A stretch of DNA of 64,000 nt from Trichoplax sp. H2 (GCA_003344405.1 NOWV01000016.1:310001-374000), one strand, 5' to 3'. Counted from the stretch's first letter, positions 42,901 to 56,866 are shown. The notes: a model not told the origin generated them from the letters alone. Numbers and translations: made by a program.

Positions 42901-45900
42901 TTCATCCCTGTTACCATCTATACTCTTAGGGCATGGAAGAGAAAAAGACTGCTATGTTATGTGCTGCTCAAAATGGCAAAAAAGGAACCATGAAAGTCTT
43001 ATTATTACAAGGCCTTGATATTAACACTACTGACAATGTAAAATAGCCTAATAGAAATGCTAATCCTTACTCTACCTTATACAGTGATTTTCTGATAAGA
43101 TTTTTTCTTACATAATATAGCTTGGAGTAACACCTTTAATGCTTGCAGCTCAGAATGGCCACGAAGCTTTACTTGGCTTTTTAATTACTGAAGGAGCAAA
43201 AATTGATGCTCTTGATAAGGTTTAATTAATAATTTTTAATCTACATCAAACCAAATTACAGCATTAAAGTCAAAAATATCAAAAATATTAATGTAATGTT
43301 TGAGAATTCTTGTTTCGTTCCGTAATAGAGTTTAACGTGTAATCTTTTTATCTTCACTTATATACCTTCTATGTAGGATAACATGACGGCGTTAATGTTT
43401 GCATGTGCCAATAGTCAACTTGCCATTGCTGAATCTTTATTAGTCAATGGAGCGGATAGCAATTGCGTTAGCAATGTAAGTATGACGAAATAACATTGAA
43501 CGCTTATAGGTGGTAATTGATCGAATAGTATTTGCCACAAAATAGCTTTGCAACAAAATAACGTAATGTACGATCAATAAGTCCATTTCTTGATCCATGT
43601 ATCAAGGAAGGATATCTGTACTATCGGGAACACTTTTGCTCTATTAGCAGACTGCACAAAGACCTTAACGCCTCATATTTTACGTTGAACACTAACTTTA
43701 AGAATTAACTAAATTACACGATATGCTGCATTTATATACTCTTCCTCAATAGTTCATGAGTCATAGTTAGTACGATTAACTTTGAAATCATTCACTGAAT
43801 AAGACATTAATTTTAGTTACTGCTCCGTAATGCAGAAAACAGTATTTACGATCATAGACATCTGATGACTAATACAGAATAATCAGATTACGATATATCC
43901 TATCACGAGACATTTCCATGATAATTTACAATTTGCCATAAGTAAGTTACAATGACAATGATTTGAACTGTAAGCAGATAATTCGCATTCCCTAATATAA
44001 CTATTAATTTCAGTATATATTATATATATCACTGTCATATAAAGCCAGTGCTAAGTTAAAACACAGCATATCCAGATTAGAAGTTAACTAAATAAGGATA
44101 GGCTAACAAAATTATCCTAACATAGATATTTCTACTCTAATACAGTATATAACACTGTCACAGCATTACGGCTATTGGAATTTGTGTGTTATATCTCAAT
44201 TCTTTTTATTTTATTTGTTGTCTTATAGACTGGTCAAAGTTCGCTAATTTTGGCTGCAATTGAAGGCAATGCTGAAGTTATCAAATTGCTGTTGGAATAC
44301 GGAGCGGATGTTAATAGGGTAGATGATGTAAGTAGAGTTAGCTATGATTTTGTGTAGATCTTCAATAGTGAAAAATAGTTATTAAATCATATATACTGAT
44401 ACCAATTTAAAAAGTAATATAAGAATGTAATCATGCTATGGGAGTAAATATATGCTATTTATATGTATCATCTAATTAATTAAAGATTTTAATCCTAAAA
44501 TCGAAACTGAGAAAATATTGACATAATTGAGATTATCAGCAGTTTGTGAACTAGGGAATTCCATCGAAATTGACTCATCTGAATATATCTTTCATTTTTC
44601 ATTTTGTACATATTAATAGTTGAAAAGAACAGCATTAATGCACGCTATATTAAACGATTGCTTTAATGCAGCAAGAATGCTACTAGAGAACGGAGCTTTA
44701 ATTGATGCCATTGATCAGGTAATCATATAATTATATCGACACCAACAGACGGTTTACAGTTATGTTAGACGGCAGTCTATTCATGGATTGTTCCAATATC
44801 ACGTTTGATATTTTTCTAGGACAGTCTATCTTTGTAAAAATGGCTAGTATAGATCGGTCAGTTTCATTCTGCGAGAGAATTGAAATTTATTAGTATTCAT
44901 TTTTCATCCCGTCAACTTGTATTATAAAGCTCAGTCACAAATTAACTCTGCGACAAGGGAGCTTGAAGTTAAAGTCTATAAGTTATCTACCTACTTAAAC
45001 GCCTTCTACTAAACGTAAAGTAGAAATAGTAAAGTAACGCAAAGATAGGACTTTTATTGGTACAGACACACTCACAGCATTTTCCTACTGGAACTGTTTC
45101 CATTTTTATAGGAGCAATGTAACTTTTAAATGACTATTATCTCATCATTATTATCGTACCTTATTAGGGAAGGCATCTGGAAGTGAAACGTTACTAACAT
45201 AGTTTTTCTATTAAACATTTTTAACATATTTACTGATATATAATCTTAATCTAAGCATGATCGCTGTCTAGTTCAACCATTGAAAACTAAGATTTGAGTT
45301 ATTTCACTACTACCTACACAGATATACAACAGCCTACTGCAAGTAATGCTCACATTAAGACATTACTTATCTTACCTAGCACTACAATTCTGGATTTTTA
45401 CCATATTAGCTACTACAGTATAATTGACCTATGCTGACGGTTAGGTAACAGCATAGCAAGCGGTAATAAAAAAAACGATTTACTCGCGCTTCAAATGATA
45501 AGTTAAGAAGATTAGTGCTGCTAAAAATACCCAATTTACTTTAATATTTCACGAAAATAGTGTAATATGTACATTTGGCTAATCATGTAATGAAAATTGT
45601 TCTATACATGCTTTAAGGTGGTAAGAATTAGTCAATTTTACTTGATGAGGAATGATAAGAAGTTAAATCTAGTGACGTCTAACCGAGTATAGTACATGTA
45701 GCAGTTCACATAGATTACTGAGAATCACAGAACAATAAATTTATAAGCTGTTATAGCGCTTTGATAGAATGATTTGACGACAAATGTAACATTATTAAAA
45801 ATTTCTTCTATTCTTAGAATGGAACATCAGGGCTTATGATGGCTGCTGCCAAAAGTAACAAATCAATTTTGAAAATATTAATACAATTCAACGCTAATAT

Positions 45901-46755
45901 CGATCTCCGCGATGAGGTAATGATATTTTGAATAAAATACGCTAATTTTAAGGCAACAAAATGGTCTTTCATTTATTGATAGGCATGATAAATTTTAAAT
46001 TTTATAGTTCATTATTCTGCTAACGCTTATATCGACTACCAAATTACCTAAACGTCTAAATAAACTATATTATCCGTGACTTTAGAAATGATTTAATCCC
46101 TTTTTAGCTTTATGATTATTATTCTATTAACCCTTATATTCGACTAGCAAGTTATTTAAATATCTAAATAAGCTATATTACCTATGAATGCAAAAATGAT
46201 TTAATCTATTTCATTACAATTATGTTATGTTTTTAGCAGCGAGTTAATTCCGTGAGTTAGATTTGTAACTGATATTTATTACTAATGATCGGTATTTATA
46301 GCTGCATAAGGCTACACGTCGATACGGTTACAATTTATACTTCGCTCTGCAATTAGTAAATTATCAGTTCGCCTTTTACACTGTTATCACCTATAGTATT
46401 ACAAGCGCTACCATACAATTATCGCATAAGTACATATACAGTTTTCAATTCTATTCATGCATTCATGTGTAATATATATCGTAGTTAATCTATTACTTTC
46501 TATATATTCCATAGTGAATCTAACTAATTGTATAACATACGTAGATAATCGCTAGCTAAGGTTTCCAGTTAAAAACTTTAATAACAAAGGTTTACAATTA
46601 CTGATTACCAGTTTTTCCTATATTGATTTGTTCAATATTAGCTTGGAAATGATGCTACGGTGTATGCAGATGGTGATGGTAGCGCTGAAGTTATTGCAAT
46701 GCTAATAGCTGCAAAAAATATACCGAAGAGGCATAAAGAAACTGTTATCAATTAA
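36956..46755 (+). CDS. Ankyrin-repeat protein, one repeat per exon (24 exons found)
   Basis: Cytoplasmic-type ankyrin protein, partner unknown. Exons: 36956-37054, 37609-37707, 37810-37899, 38095-38193, 38296-38394, 38502-38606, 38674-38772, 39347-39445, 39612-39710, 39848-39946, 40223-40321, 40505-40603, 41228-41326, 41531-41632, 41726-41824, 41951-42049, 42219-42317, 42930-43037, 43121-43219, 43377-43475, 44229-44327, 44620-44718, 45818-45916, 46642-46755. Nineteen are exactly 99 nt (33 codons), every junction is phase 0, and most end with Lys or Asn codons directly before GTA. Each exon encodes one repeat of the form DG-TPL--A---G---I---LL--GADVN. The total is about 799 aa from the first exon found. 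The last repeat is degenerate and ends KRHKETVIN before TAA. No kinase, death, membrane or other domain is seen. The 5' end is unresolved. The third exon has an irregular donor, so its 3' limit (37899 or nearby) is uncertain. Confidence 0.88.
46012..46212. repeat. Tandem duplication (~107-bp period) in ankyrin intron
   Basis: Two diverged copies begin TTATTCTGCTAAC (46012) and TTATTCTATTAAC (about 46119). Both continue with a shared CGACTA-CAA--TA, a CTAAATAA-CTATATTA block and AATGATTTAATC. They lie in the last intron of the ankyrin gene. Confidence 0.7.
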
Positions 46756-49700
46756 GTAAAATAGTGTATATTGATATCGAGTTAATGGTATTCTGGCCCT
46801 CATGATTATATGAAATAATTAATTCTCGGAAGGTGCAGCATTATCGAATTCTATCCTTTCAAGTTAAGAAGAATTACTGTTAACTTACTTCTATGGATAA
46901 TCTACCAGGCTAATGGCAAAGAAGGATAAAAAGATACTGTAGATACATTAAATTATGACCGCTGATGAAATTCAGTGTTCGACGTCGCCACTTGAGCTAT
47001 CCAGGATGGCTGATAATGCTTTACACTATAAATGGTTATTATCGTTGTTGTCTGCTACATTTTGATAAACTTAAGCTAAATTTATGGATTCTTGTTTATC
47101 ATTTTCATTAACAATATTGCGTAATGAATGAACAAAAAATTGTAGAATTTTATCCCTTTATAAATGGTCACCATCGGTTTCTGGTTCGTTTCTGATGGAA
47201 TTTTACTACATCTATCAAGCTTTATTTATCAGTTCTGATCGATAAAATTTCATATTCTTCAGCAGTAGTTAGCATCATCTGTGCTTCTACAACTTTGATA
47301 GACCTTTTGTTATACTTGTCAAGCCCTACCAAATCCTATTTATCAATTCTAATTGACAAGCTCCATCAAAGTTAATGAATATATTCTTAACGAAACTTAT
47401 AATTGATTTATTACAGATTTTTTAAGATCTTAAGAATTAGATTATACTATCGTAATGAATATTGGAATGATTAATTTTGTATTGGGTCAAGTTATAATAT
47501 TGACATTATTTAAAATAATTTAAAATCATGATAGAGATCATCAAGATTGGATGTTGTGATAATAAGTGAAGTAATCCATGTGCTTACTGTTCGTTAAGTA
47601 TTGGTAGTTTAAGATGATTTAGATAATGCTAAAGACGATCAAAATGGATTTTAGATGAAAAATTAATATGTTTTCTTCGTATTTGAGTTTAATTTGGCGG
47701 TAAATGAAAGTGATTTAAGTAAAGAATAAATAAATCAAAATTAAATAATGCCATTGTTAACAAATTATTAAGTTAACTCATATGTGGAATTGATACTGAA
47801 TCCGCCCCTATGCGAAAGTTGTTTTTAACTTCATTTGCGGTAGCAAGTGATTTATTTCCAAAATAGTAGTATCGACTGAATGTACTAGAAGTACAAGAAA
47901 GAATTTAATTTATTGTGATTATGGAGGCTTGATATGTGTCATTGCTTTTAATAGTGCAATTAAAAGCTCATTTTACCTGATGACCATAAAAAAATGCAAT
48001 AAAAATCACGTTGTTCGGTATCATTATTCTGATTCAGTAAATTACTTTAAGTTTGGATAATCTGGTTCGTTCATTTACTTTGACCCTGAGTCTGAATATG
48101 TCCAATTCTATTTATTACCATTAATTATTGCCTTAATTGCAAATATAAATTGACCAATGTTCATCTCTTATTAGCATTCATAGCGTAGTATACGCGTACC
48201 TATAAATATTCTAAACAGCGTCAGCATAATACTCCATTAGCGATCTAATTAATCAAATTTTGTTTCCGTAAGTAACCTATTATGGGATTTACATTCTTGC
48301 ATGCTGTTCAGTCATGAACAAGTGAGGAATTTAAATTTTATAATGAAAGAAAACTAAAAAAAGTAATCTAAAGTTTAAATTAATAGCTTAAATCTAATAC
48401 TCGATTATACACGAACTTGTGATAATCCTTTGATAAACGATGAGACTAGTTCTTTTAAAGACGATATAGAATATGGAAGAATAAATAGAAAAGAATTGAA
48501 ATAGCTATGCAATTCTGTATATGAGGATAGAAATACAAATTTTAGAGATTCGTAGAAGTACTATGCATTTCTAAAGCAGTCTATAGAAGATAGGTTAAGT
48601 TATAAACTATTAAACAGTAAGGATAAATTAATCATTTCTTATAGTAATATTAATTAAATCGGTTGAAATAGTTATATATGTATCTTGCCAAGTATCTAAA
48701 GTAGAGATTATAATCTCACTTATATAGTTGCTTAATAAAGGCAAGTGATGTGATAGATTGCGAATTTCTTATACTATTCAAGAACTATTGTATTAGCTAA
48801 TCTTATCTAATATTCAAGCTAGATTAAAAGCGTACATAGACAAATCTGCAGTTGCCCTCAAGCTAACTTAGTGTGATAATGATCATTTGTTTAGTGTACT
48901 ACTTTTTATAGGAAGCAGATGATATTAAAATAAATTGTTTGATATTTGAATATTTCATCGATTTTATGTTATCAGTAGTACGTTGCTATTCGTCAAATTG
49001 ATTTCGATTAAAATAGCAAGTAATCAATAAAAATAAGTTCTATTTAACCATCTTATTGATCAGAAAATGAGTAAACTGGATATCATCAACACAATCAATT
49101 TATATTACCCTATTTTATCGATTGTGAAGATGTTTATGTCAGATTTTAATCTCATCCTAATTTCATAATTACTTCGTATAGTAATGTACAGAAGTCGCTT
49201 CGGTAACATACACGTAGTAAAATTTTTATAAAAGTAAAACAGAATGACAGGTAATGCTTCTCTTCTAATCATATTTTACTCTAGATACCATTGCCTTTCA
49301 TGATTATCTAACGAATTTACCTCCATTAGTCAATATCTTACGCTATTGTTGATAATGGGTTTGCAGTAAAATCGGCGTAACGAGAAATATATAAGGCTCT
49401 TTTGCAGTAAAATAATCATCATAGAAGGAAATAGCGTATATGATGTATATGTAGTTAAATGAAAATCGTAAGATGTATCCAACGCTCTAGTCTACCGTAA
49501 AATTGATGATCTAACGAATTATAGTAGCTGTGAAGAAAACCAATCATTATGATGGAGGGGTTAATGATTTAGCGGATGCAGATTTAATAGCTATTTAGAG
49601 ATTGGTACTAGTTCGTTGAGTAAGAAAATAGATTCTTTATTATAGACTACATGTGTGAGGCAGTTGCCGTAGTGCAGCTTGTAAGCTGTTGTGAAGTAAT

Positions 49701-51937
49701 GTAATTATCACTACGACTACCCATATTGCAGCTCAATCTGAGGTAGAAGTTATTAGTACGTGTATTTATGACGTTAGAGATAGAGAACATGCAGAGAACA
49801 AGATTATTATTTACAACATATGCCGTAGTAGACTATGTGATAGCAAATGATGTTAGAAAAATATTAAAGGCTGCAAGTGCTATAAATAACTAAACACGAC
49901 AAGTTAGATTTGAATATAGTGTAATAAGAACACAAAGGTATCCATATTTGAAAACAATATAATATACCTCTATATCACAGCTCTATTTAAGAAATATGTA
50001 AGTTATAGTACAGCCTAGATGCACTACAACAGGTACAATTCGTTTTAGTCTATTCGATTATGACATAAGTAAGTAAGTGAATATCATTTCTGCCATGTTT
50101 ATAAATATCACTGTCCTCTTGTAGTAAAGCAAACATAACAAAATCTAATAGAAACAATAAGCCCTAAAATAGTAATATAATTAGCATGTGGAGTTTCCAT
50201 TGCGTATACAACTTGCATCTAGTCGTATAGCTAATAAAATACAGTGCCTATACTGAAATTGGGGTTTGTCATATGTTCAGTTAGAGTTTATGATTTCAGC
50301 AAGAAATGTCTCTTTTTATATTCTAAATCTTACCGGTTTGAGTGATGTAGCGTCACTCTGATATCGGTAAATGGTACTTAATATGTAGTGATTATAGCAT
50401 TTATCTATTGAAATGTCACTATTAGTAATTGGATTCCCTGTATTGTAATATTTTTATAATTGAGATGGATACTATCGATCGAAGACATTACTTAATTGAT
50501 CTTAAGGGTACGCCTAAGAATTTTATGGCATGCAATAGAATAATCACATAATAAGCTCAATCACTGAAAGATCATGCCTAATTTAAATATTTTAGGGCAT
50601 TTGAATAGAATTATTTTAATTAATTAGTTAATTGATTGTACATAATGATAAACTAATATCAATGATGTTTATCTCATTTAATTGTTTTTAACCAAAAAAT
50701 TTAATTAGATTAGATGTCGTTATTTACTTATCATTAAAAGATTAGCTATGATAACGATTGCAATTTAAAGATACGGCCATCAGTAACAGCTATTATACCT
50801 AATCAGTTATTGGTTAAATCGTTGAGTGATTGCACTTGAATAATTTTATTTAGTATTGTAGTTTTGTTTCCTTTCATAATGTCAGTTCCAATATTAAAAA
50901 CTAGATTAAAATGTTGTAGGCATGTTATAAGTTGAGATATATTTTGATTACCTGATATTTAAAATAGATATAAGCTGCCTTTAGGATCAGTTTAACATAC
51001 TAGATTAAAATTTTACTGTAACTTGCAAGATTGAATTTGCTCAAAAGTCTCGACGTATTAAAAAATTTACCTGCTATAACTTTAAGTTTGTGCTGCGGCA
51101 AGATGTCGGTATTTTTCAATCTTTTGGATAAAGACTACCCTACAAATTTGAAACAACTTAACTTTACACTATCCTATGTACAGTTTTTGATGGTTAGTAG
51201 GTCTACTGTAATACATTTATTCTCCATGCTTTAGTAATCTTGTGCGCTAGTCTATTACCATGTGTTTAAATTAATGACCGCACAGTTATATAACGATCAA
51301 ATGAACGAGTCCTTTCCCTGTTTATTTTACATGTAACAGGAGTTTCTATTTAGTTTTCTTAACAAGTACTTGTAATCTTGCCATAAACAGAAATCTGACT
51401 GTGTCCTATAAGTATAAATTAACAATTTAAATAAGCCTCGGTTAGTACTGTTAGAGATAGTTCTTCGTTGTTCCAGTTTCAATATCTTTAATGTGATAGT
51501 AATCCCCTTGATACCTCTTCCTATCTCAATTTCTAATATCACTATTTCATTTTACTTTGGTGCCTGCGATAAAAGTCTATTCCATTATTAGCGATGGCAA
51601 TTTGTATCAATTTATGTTCTGATTCGTTTCAGAAAGTATTCTGAAATTAGAAAATTAAATATTTTCTTTTTTCGACAACTCGTTTATTACTGTGATCCAT
51701 AGCTGTGGGCTAGACTTATTCAAATAGTATAAGGATAGATTGATCACAACTGACGTAAAATTAACTTGCATTAGCTAATTATTTTTGTTAGTCCTAATCA
51801 GTTTATGATCGAATAAATGAAGTATGAATAGAATAATAACCATGATGATGATGGTGATGATAGCAATTAATACTCATTTTAATTCTGTCTGTCTTATAAA
51901 AATCTAATAGACGACCCCGTAAGTAAGGATATCATCC
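46756..51937. other. Intergenic region, mostly unrecognised
   Basis: AT-rich DNA holding a decayed copy of the unknown repeat family at 48362-48890. The stretch 49500-50000 resembles degenerate coding DNA but every frame is closed. Open frames at 51031-51234 and 51327-51542 have no family features. A GAT microsatellite lies at about 51841-51867. The last ~100 bp should contain the promoter of the trypsin-like locus starting at 51938. Confidence 0.45.
48362..48890 (+). repeat. Unknown repeat family, copy C (decayed)
   Basis: Matches the repeat copies at 55688 and 56867. It shares TCTAAAGTTTAAATTAATAG near its start, the ACTTGTGATAATCCTTTGA block and the ACATAGACAAATCTGCAGTT block near its end. 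The reading frame corresponding to the 83-codon frame of the other copies is interrupted here by several stops and indels, so this is the oldest of the three. Confidence 0.82.
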
Positions 51938-53401
51938 ATGATGAAAGTTTTACTCGTTGCCTTAGCAGTGATTGCTGTTGCTCATGCAGCCATTATTGAG
52001 CGGAGTAAGTTCTACGTATTTATTTGGTATTAAGTTCTACGAGTATTTAAATTAATCTTGGGCATCCGTTCTTTCTTGATCATCAAAGAAATTAGTCGTC
52101 CTTATTGGTATTCTATCATAATCATCATGGAGATGATGATGTTCAATAACTCATTATCGGCAGCGTCTGTAAAAATCGTTCAATTAATATTAGGAAAAAT
52201 CGACCAATATGCGATGGATTCGCGCCGAAGATTATGATAGAATCGTGGGAGGATCTACTACTGATGCTCACGAATTTCCCTATCAGGTCTCGCTAGAATA
52301 TAAATCGGGGGTTCTTGGTATCATATTTGCGGTGGAAGTATAATTGGCAACCGATAGGTGATTACTGCTGCTCATTGTGTTCATAAAACTGCTAAGAAAA
52401 AGCTGAGAGTTAACGTTGGCGATCATAATATTGAAGATGCTGAGGCCCAAATCATTGATTTACGCTCACTGTAAGATAAGCTGATAGACTGACTTTACAT
52501 TAGCAAAGAGAAATCTATAATGATTTATTTCTATTACTCTAATTGCAAATCGTAATTCTATAGTTCTATAGTTTCCTTTTGATTATAATTAATTACTCCT
52601 CGTATTATTTACGTTATCTATATTTGAATTGAATTCCGTTAATTGGTATTTTAGGCATGTTCATTCTGGTTACAGTCCTTCTACTCTTGCTAATGATATT
52701 GCTTTACTCAAGCTGAAATCATCAGCTACTGCCAAGCCCCATACCTCTACTATTCAATGTGCTAGTGCAGATACAAAATTAATCGCTGGTGAGGATGTTC
52801 TCATAACTGGATGGGGTGCACTTGCAGAAGGAGGCTCATACCCTGATAAACTACAAAAAGTAAAATTGCAACTTGTCAGCGATACTGATTGCGATGCTGA
52901 ACATGGCAGTGAATTTATGCCCAAGGAAATATTTTGTGCTAGATATAAACCAGGCGGTAAAGACTCTTGCCAAGGCGATAGTGGTGGCCCAGTTGTTTAT
53001 AAAGGCGATTTAATCGGTCTTGTTAGCTGGGGTTACGGTAAGAATGATATGATAACAACCTTAATATAGCACTTTAACCGTACAGAAATTATCTATAGTA
53101 TATATAACCAATAATAATTTTGGTTTTGCTATTAATCATGTGCTAGTACTTCAAATCTATTATTAATCTAAATAGAATAAATTAGAGGATGTTTGAATAA
53201 GATTAAGCTTTAAATTAAGCCTATATTAAAAATCAATCGTAGAACTATATAGCTGTTCAATGATACCTACACTTGCATAGTGTACGTTAAAATGGAATTA
53301 TTGTTCTATTTCATGTCCTAGGTTGTGCTCGCCCTGACACACCTGGAGTTTATACGTGTGTCAGCAACTATGAATCTTGGATTGCTAAAACCATGGGATA
53401 A
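51938..53401 (+). pseudogene. Trypsin-like serine protease, probably broken
   Basis: Secreted S1-family protease layout in four parts: 51938-52004 (signal peptide MMKVLLVALAVIAVAHA), about 52194-52470, 52655-53037 and 53322-53401. It keeps RIVGG activation, TAAHC histidine, NDIALL aspartate and [11 protein letters not shown] serine with the Asp (trypsin specificity, position 189). The last exon reads GCARPDTPGVYT and ends AKTMG. Lesions: exon 2 shifts frame between VSLEYKS and WYHICGG, a TAG at 52355-52357 stands where the neighbour at 59605 has Trp, and exon 1 does not join exon 2 in the right phase. Exons 3 and 4 are open and in phase. Either a recent pseudogene or a locus with sequencing errors in exon 2; I favour a pseudogene. 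The intact paralogue lies 6 kb downstream. Confidence 0.85.
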
Positions 53402-55687
53402 ATTATCTGATTTTGTATTGGCTTTATTGCTATGACAATATCATAATTGCATACATAGTCCTGCTATATTATAGCCAAGGAAACGATAACAACTTCGAAA
53501 AGTAGAAAGTAACAAATGATGTCGAATCTTTCTCCCTTAGTTGCACCATTATTAGTCTTGAATTTTTACTAGAGATCAGGACGTAATGACTAATGGATTG
53601 ATCGAAGTTTTCATTTGTTCATCTTTATGATAGCATGTACTGTATTTGTATATTAATTTTTAGAAGGCTAATAATGTAGTAAATTGCTCAATTTATCAAT
53701 ACTAGATTGAAAGTATCATGATGAAAATGAAGAATGGCAAATTCATTTCATTAGCAATTGCTATTAAAGCTAGCTTTTATTCAGAGGAAAATAAATTTTA
53801 AAATTGGCATGGATCAGAAAATGTTTTTTTTATAGATATTAGTATGAACACTATTAAGACATAGTATCTTGGTGGCATAGATTGTCAGTCATCAAGTTTA
53901 TAATAATTTTAATCCACATCTTAGAAATCGAACATATATTCAATTGCATATTGAAATAGTTTACTAAGCATTAGCAATTTCATAAGAGTAGACCAAGCCA
54001 ATAAGCAAGCAGTTGTAATAATATCTTAACTGTTCTTGCACTCCGGAATCTCGTACTCAATTCTCTCAAACAGTGCTAACTTGATACACTATCGTATTAT
54101 TAGAAAAATTGATATGAATTACATTTTTTCTTAAAATTTATATCGTTAGAGACCAGATGTTTTAAGATAGACTCGGAATGAAAAATGATAAGTTTGTTTA
54201 TGCTACTGTATTGATATCCATAGTCTTAATAGATCGATGTTAACTCGTGTCAAAATATCTTATAAGCTGGATATCACTGTATATCTCACCCAAGATATTT
54301 CATCGAGTTAAGAATATATCAGCTAATGAAGAGTATAGAAGATTGTAATAGAGTCAGCACATCGTACCACTTGTCATTACCATAACAGTTCTAAAGTTAT
54401 TTGTTAACTTCAATAAAGTGGTTATGAATAAACTTGAGTTGCTAGTCAGAAATTTCAATATGATCATTACTACTGGTACGTAATCTCTCATTTGGCCGAT
54501 GACTTTTATTAGTGTTACCACAGTTGATACATGATGGGTATTAAGTTACCGATAGTATTTTTAGATAGACATATGAAGTACAGTAGAAGTGGTAAAAGTG
54601 GAATAAAGATGCGACCGTAAAAGGTGCATCTGCAATAAATTTGTAAATAATTTTACAGTTGCAAGTAATAATTCATTGAATCTCTTAAATACGTAGCTCA
54701 AATAAGTCACGTAATGTTACTATAAGGGCAATTATGTAGGCGTATTGTAATTCTAGTACTAGCTCGCGTAGATGTAGATAACTGTAAGTGTCTCAAAATA
54801 GCTTTTGTGATCAGGGTTGAACTAGTCTATCTACTCTAATTAATCACCGACTAACTCCGGGATTTTCTCTAATCGTAACAAGCCGAACCTTTAAATTGAT
54901 TAATGATAGCATTGATACAGGAAATAAATTGTGACATAGACTTTGATTTACACTTAGCATATATTTACTTATTTTGCAAGTGGCACTAATAAACCGCTAG
55001 CAACTTTGTCAAACTTTATATTTGCTCTTGTGGGAAATTTATAAATTGAACATATTTCATTTTGCTAAATTGTTTGAGTAATAACAAACAGACACGCACA
55101 GACAGGCTATAAAAGTGAAATAGGTCGATATATAGCCTTATTGCAAAGAAATGGAAAATTTCTAGCTTTTCAATTTACGCCACTGCTTCATATATATTTT
55201 GTAAATATTCTGTTGTTATACAAAAGATATCGGATGAGCCTTCCTGCAATGACTAGAATAAGACTACCAAAATGCTTTGATGCAACCTTAATCCTTTGAT
55301 TCCTATTCCTTTTATAATTTGTTGTTGATTACTATAAGAGATTCTAGAATCTTATCACGCATCTCCATGTCTATCATGAATAAATAATATTGTAATAAAG
55401 GAAGCCGTTCTTCCATGTTGATGGTTACTGAATTTATTCATAGAAATGTACTACATCAGTGAATTGTCGAAGTTGGTAAAATTTTATCGCATTGTATAAT
55501 TAGTCCACTTCGAGAGCAAATCTTATTTCTTGATACAAACAATAACAGACTAATACGGATCACTAAAAATGTAGCTATAATAATTTTATCATCGTGTTAC
55601 CATAGAATTTATCCAGATAATCATTACTAAAGTTTACACTTTCATATCTATAAAGACGAATACAAATATCACTAATCCCTACATTTA
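53402..55687. other. Intergenic region, no gene recognised
   Basis: Downstream of the broken protease. AT-rich, no supported open frame. Short segments (for example GGCATGGATCAGAAAATG near 53808) recall sequence near 62330 and 63405 downstream of the second protease, in keeping with an old segmental duplication of the whole locus, but the similarity is weak. Confidence 0.4.
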
Positions 55688-56318
55688 TAATCTAAAGTTT
55701 AAATTAATAGCTTAAATCTAATACTTGATCATACTTGAACTTGTGATAATCCTTTGAATAATGATGAGGCTAGTTCTTTAAAGACGATATAGAATATGAA
55801 AAAAGAAATAGCAAAGAACTGAAATAGATAAGCAATTCTATATATATGGATGAAAATACATATTTTAGAGATGCGCTGAAGTACTATGTAATTCTAAAGC
55901 AATCTATAGAAGATGGATTAAGTTATAAGCTACAAAATAGTAAGGATAAATTAATTAAATCAATTGAAGTAGTTATACAAGTATTTTGCCAAATATCTAA
56001 AGTAGAGATAATAATCTCACGTATATGGTCGCCTGATAAAATCTATTCACGTGATGGATTACGAAATTCTTATACTTTTCAAAAACTATTTTATTAACTA
56101 ATCATACCTAATATTCAAATTGGATCGAAGGTGTACATAGACAAATCTGCAGTTGCTCTCTAGCTAACTTAGTGTGACAATGTTACCGTCATTATGAAAA
56201 ATCCGTGATTTTACAAAATACCTCATATCAACTAAAAAGTTACGAGATTGATGATAGTCACTACGGTATATAGTAGCTGTGATGAATAATAACTTTCTCG
56301 TAAATAGGATTATGGTCT
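55688..56318 (+). repeat. Unknown coding-like repeat, copy A
   Basis: Contains an 83-codon frame (55846-56097) starting MDENTYFRDALKYYVILKQS and ending SYTFQKLFY: Lys/Ile/Tyr/Ser-rich, charged, with no motif I recognise. Sequence before the ATG (NDEASSL, then DDIEYEKRNSKELK in a shifted frame) also looks like decayed coding DNA, so the frame is probably part of a longer lost gene or element. It is near identical to copy B across the gap; identity ends after GGATTATGGTCT at 56318. Confidence 0.8.
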
Positions 56319-56846
56319 TGTAGTGATGCACCCTATATTTACTTGTAGCGATAGCTATATTTGATTGTGTTGTGTACTATATTTAGAATAGTTAAGTTTC
56401 TAAAAATAGATATTCTTGTGCTGCTAGATTTAGGTGACTGGTAACTACTATATTAGAAAGTGTTATTCACTAATATAGCTGTTAACTAATTATGGTACAG
56501 GACGTTATACGACTTGAAATACTAAGATTGTAAAGATGCCCAATACCTTACGGTGTTGGACATTAATGGTAAAGTAATAATATTGTAAGCAGTTTGATTA
56601 ATACTGTAAAGTGTAGTGATGATTCATGTCTGATTGTAGACGATGTTATTGCCTTAAATAGATTCAGAGAAAAGTATATAAGGTGTACAAATCTGAGCGT
56701 AAGAGAGGAGAAAAGATTTGATATCTAATTGAGCTCAGATTACTTTAGACTAGATTCTTGTGAGTAATTAATTATTGCTGTACTATTCTTTAGAACCTTG
56801 TAATAAAAAGCTTTTATAGTACTGGATTCCTCTGTGGACTAAAATT
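56319..56846. other. Unique spacer before the assembly gap
   Basis: About 530 bp following repeat copy A, ending at the run of N. No open frame or recognisable element. It separates copies A and B together with the gap. Confidence 0.4.
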
Positions 56847-56866
56847 NNNNNNNNNNNNNNNNNNNN
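56847..56866. other. Assembly gap (20 N)
   Basis: Twenty unknown bases, probably an arbitrary scaffold-gap length. The sequence resumes in the middle of repeat copy B, so the start of that copy is missing. Confidence 0.98.

Noticed and set aside
36956-46755. Regularly repeated similar units resembling a CRISPR-like or satellite array
   Set aside because: The units differ in DNA sequence, are separated by unequal introns and are conserved only as ankyrin protein repeats.
51031-51234. 67-codon frame upstream of the first protease
   Set aside because: No ATG start, no recognised motif and no splice context linking it to a gene.
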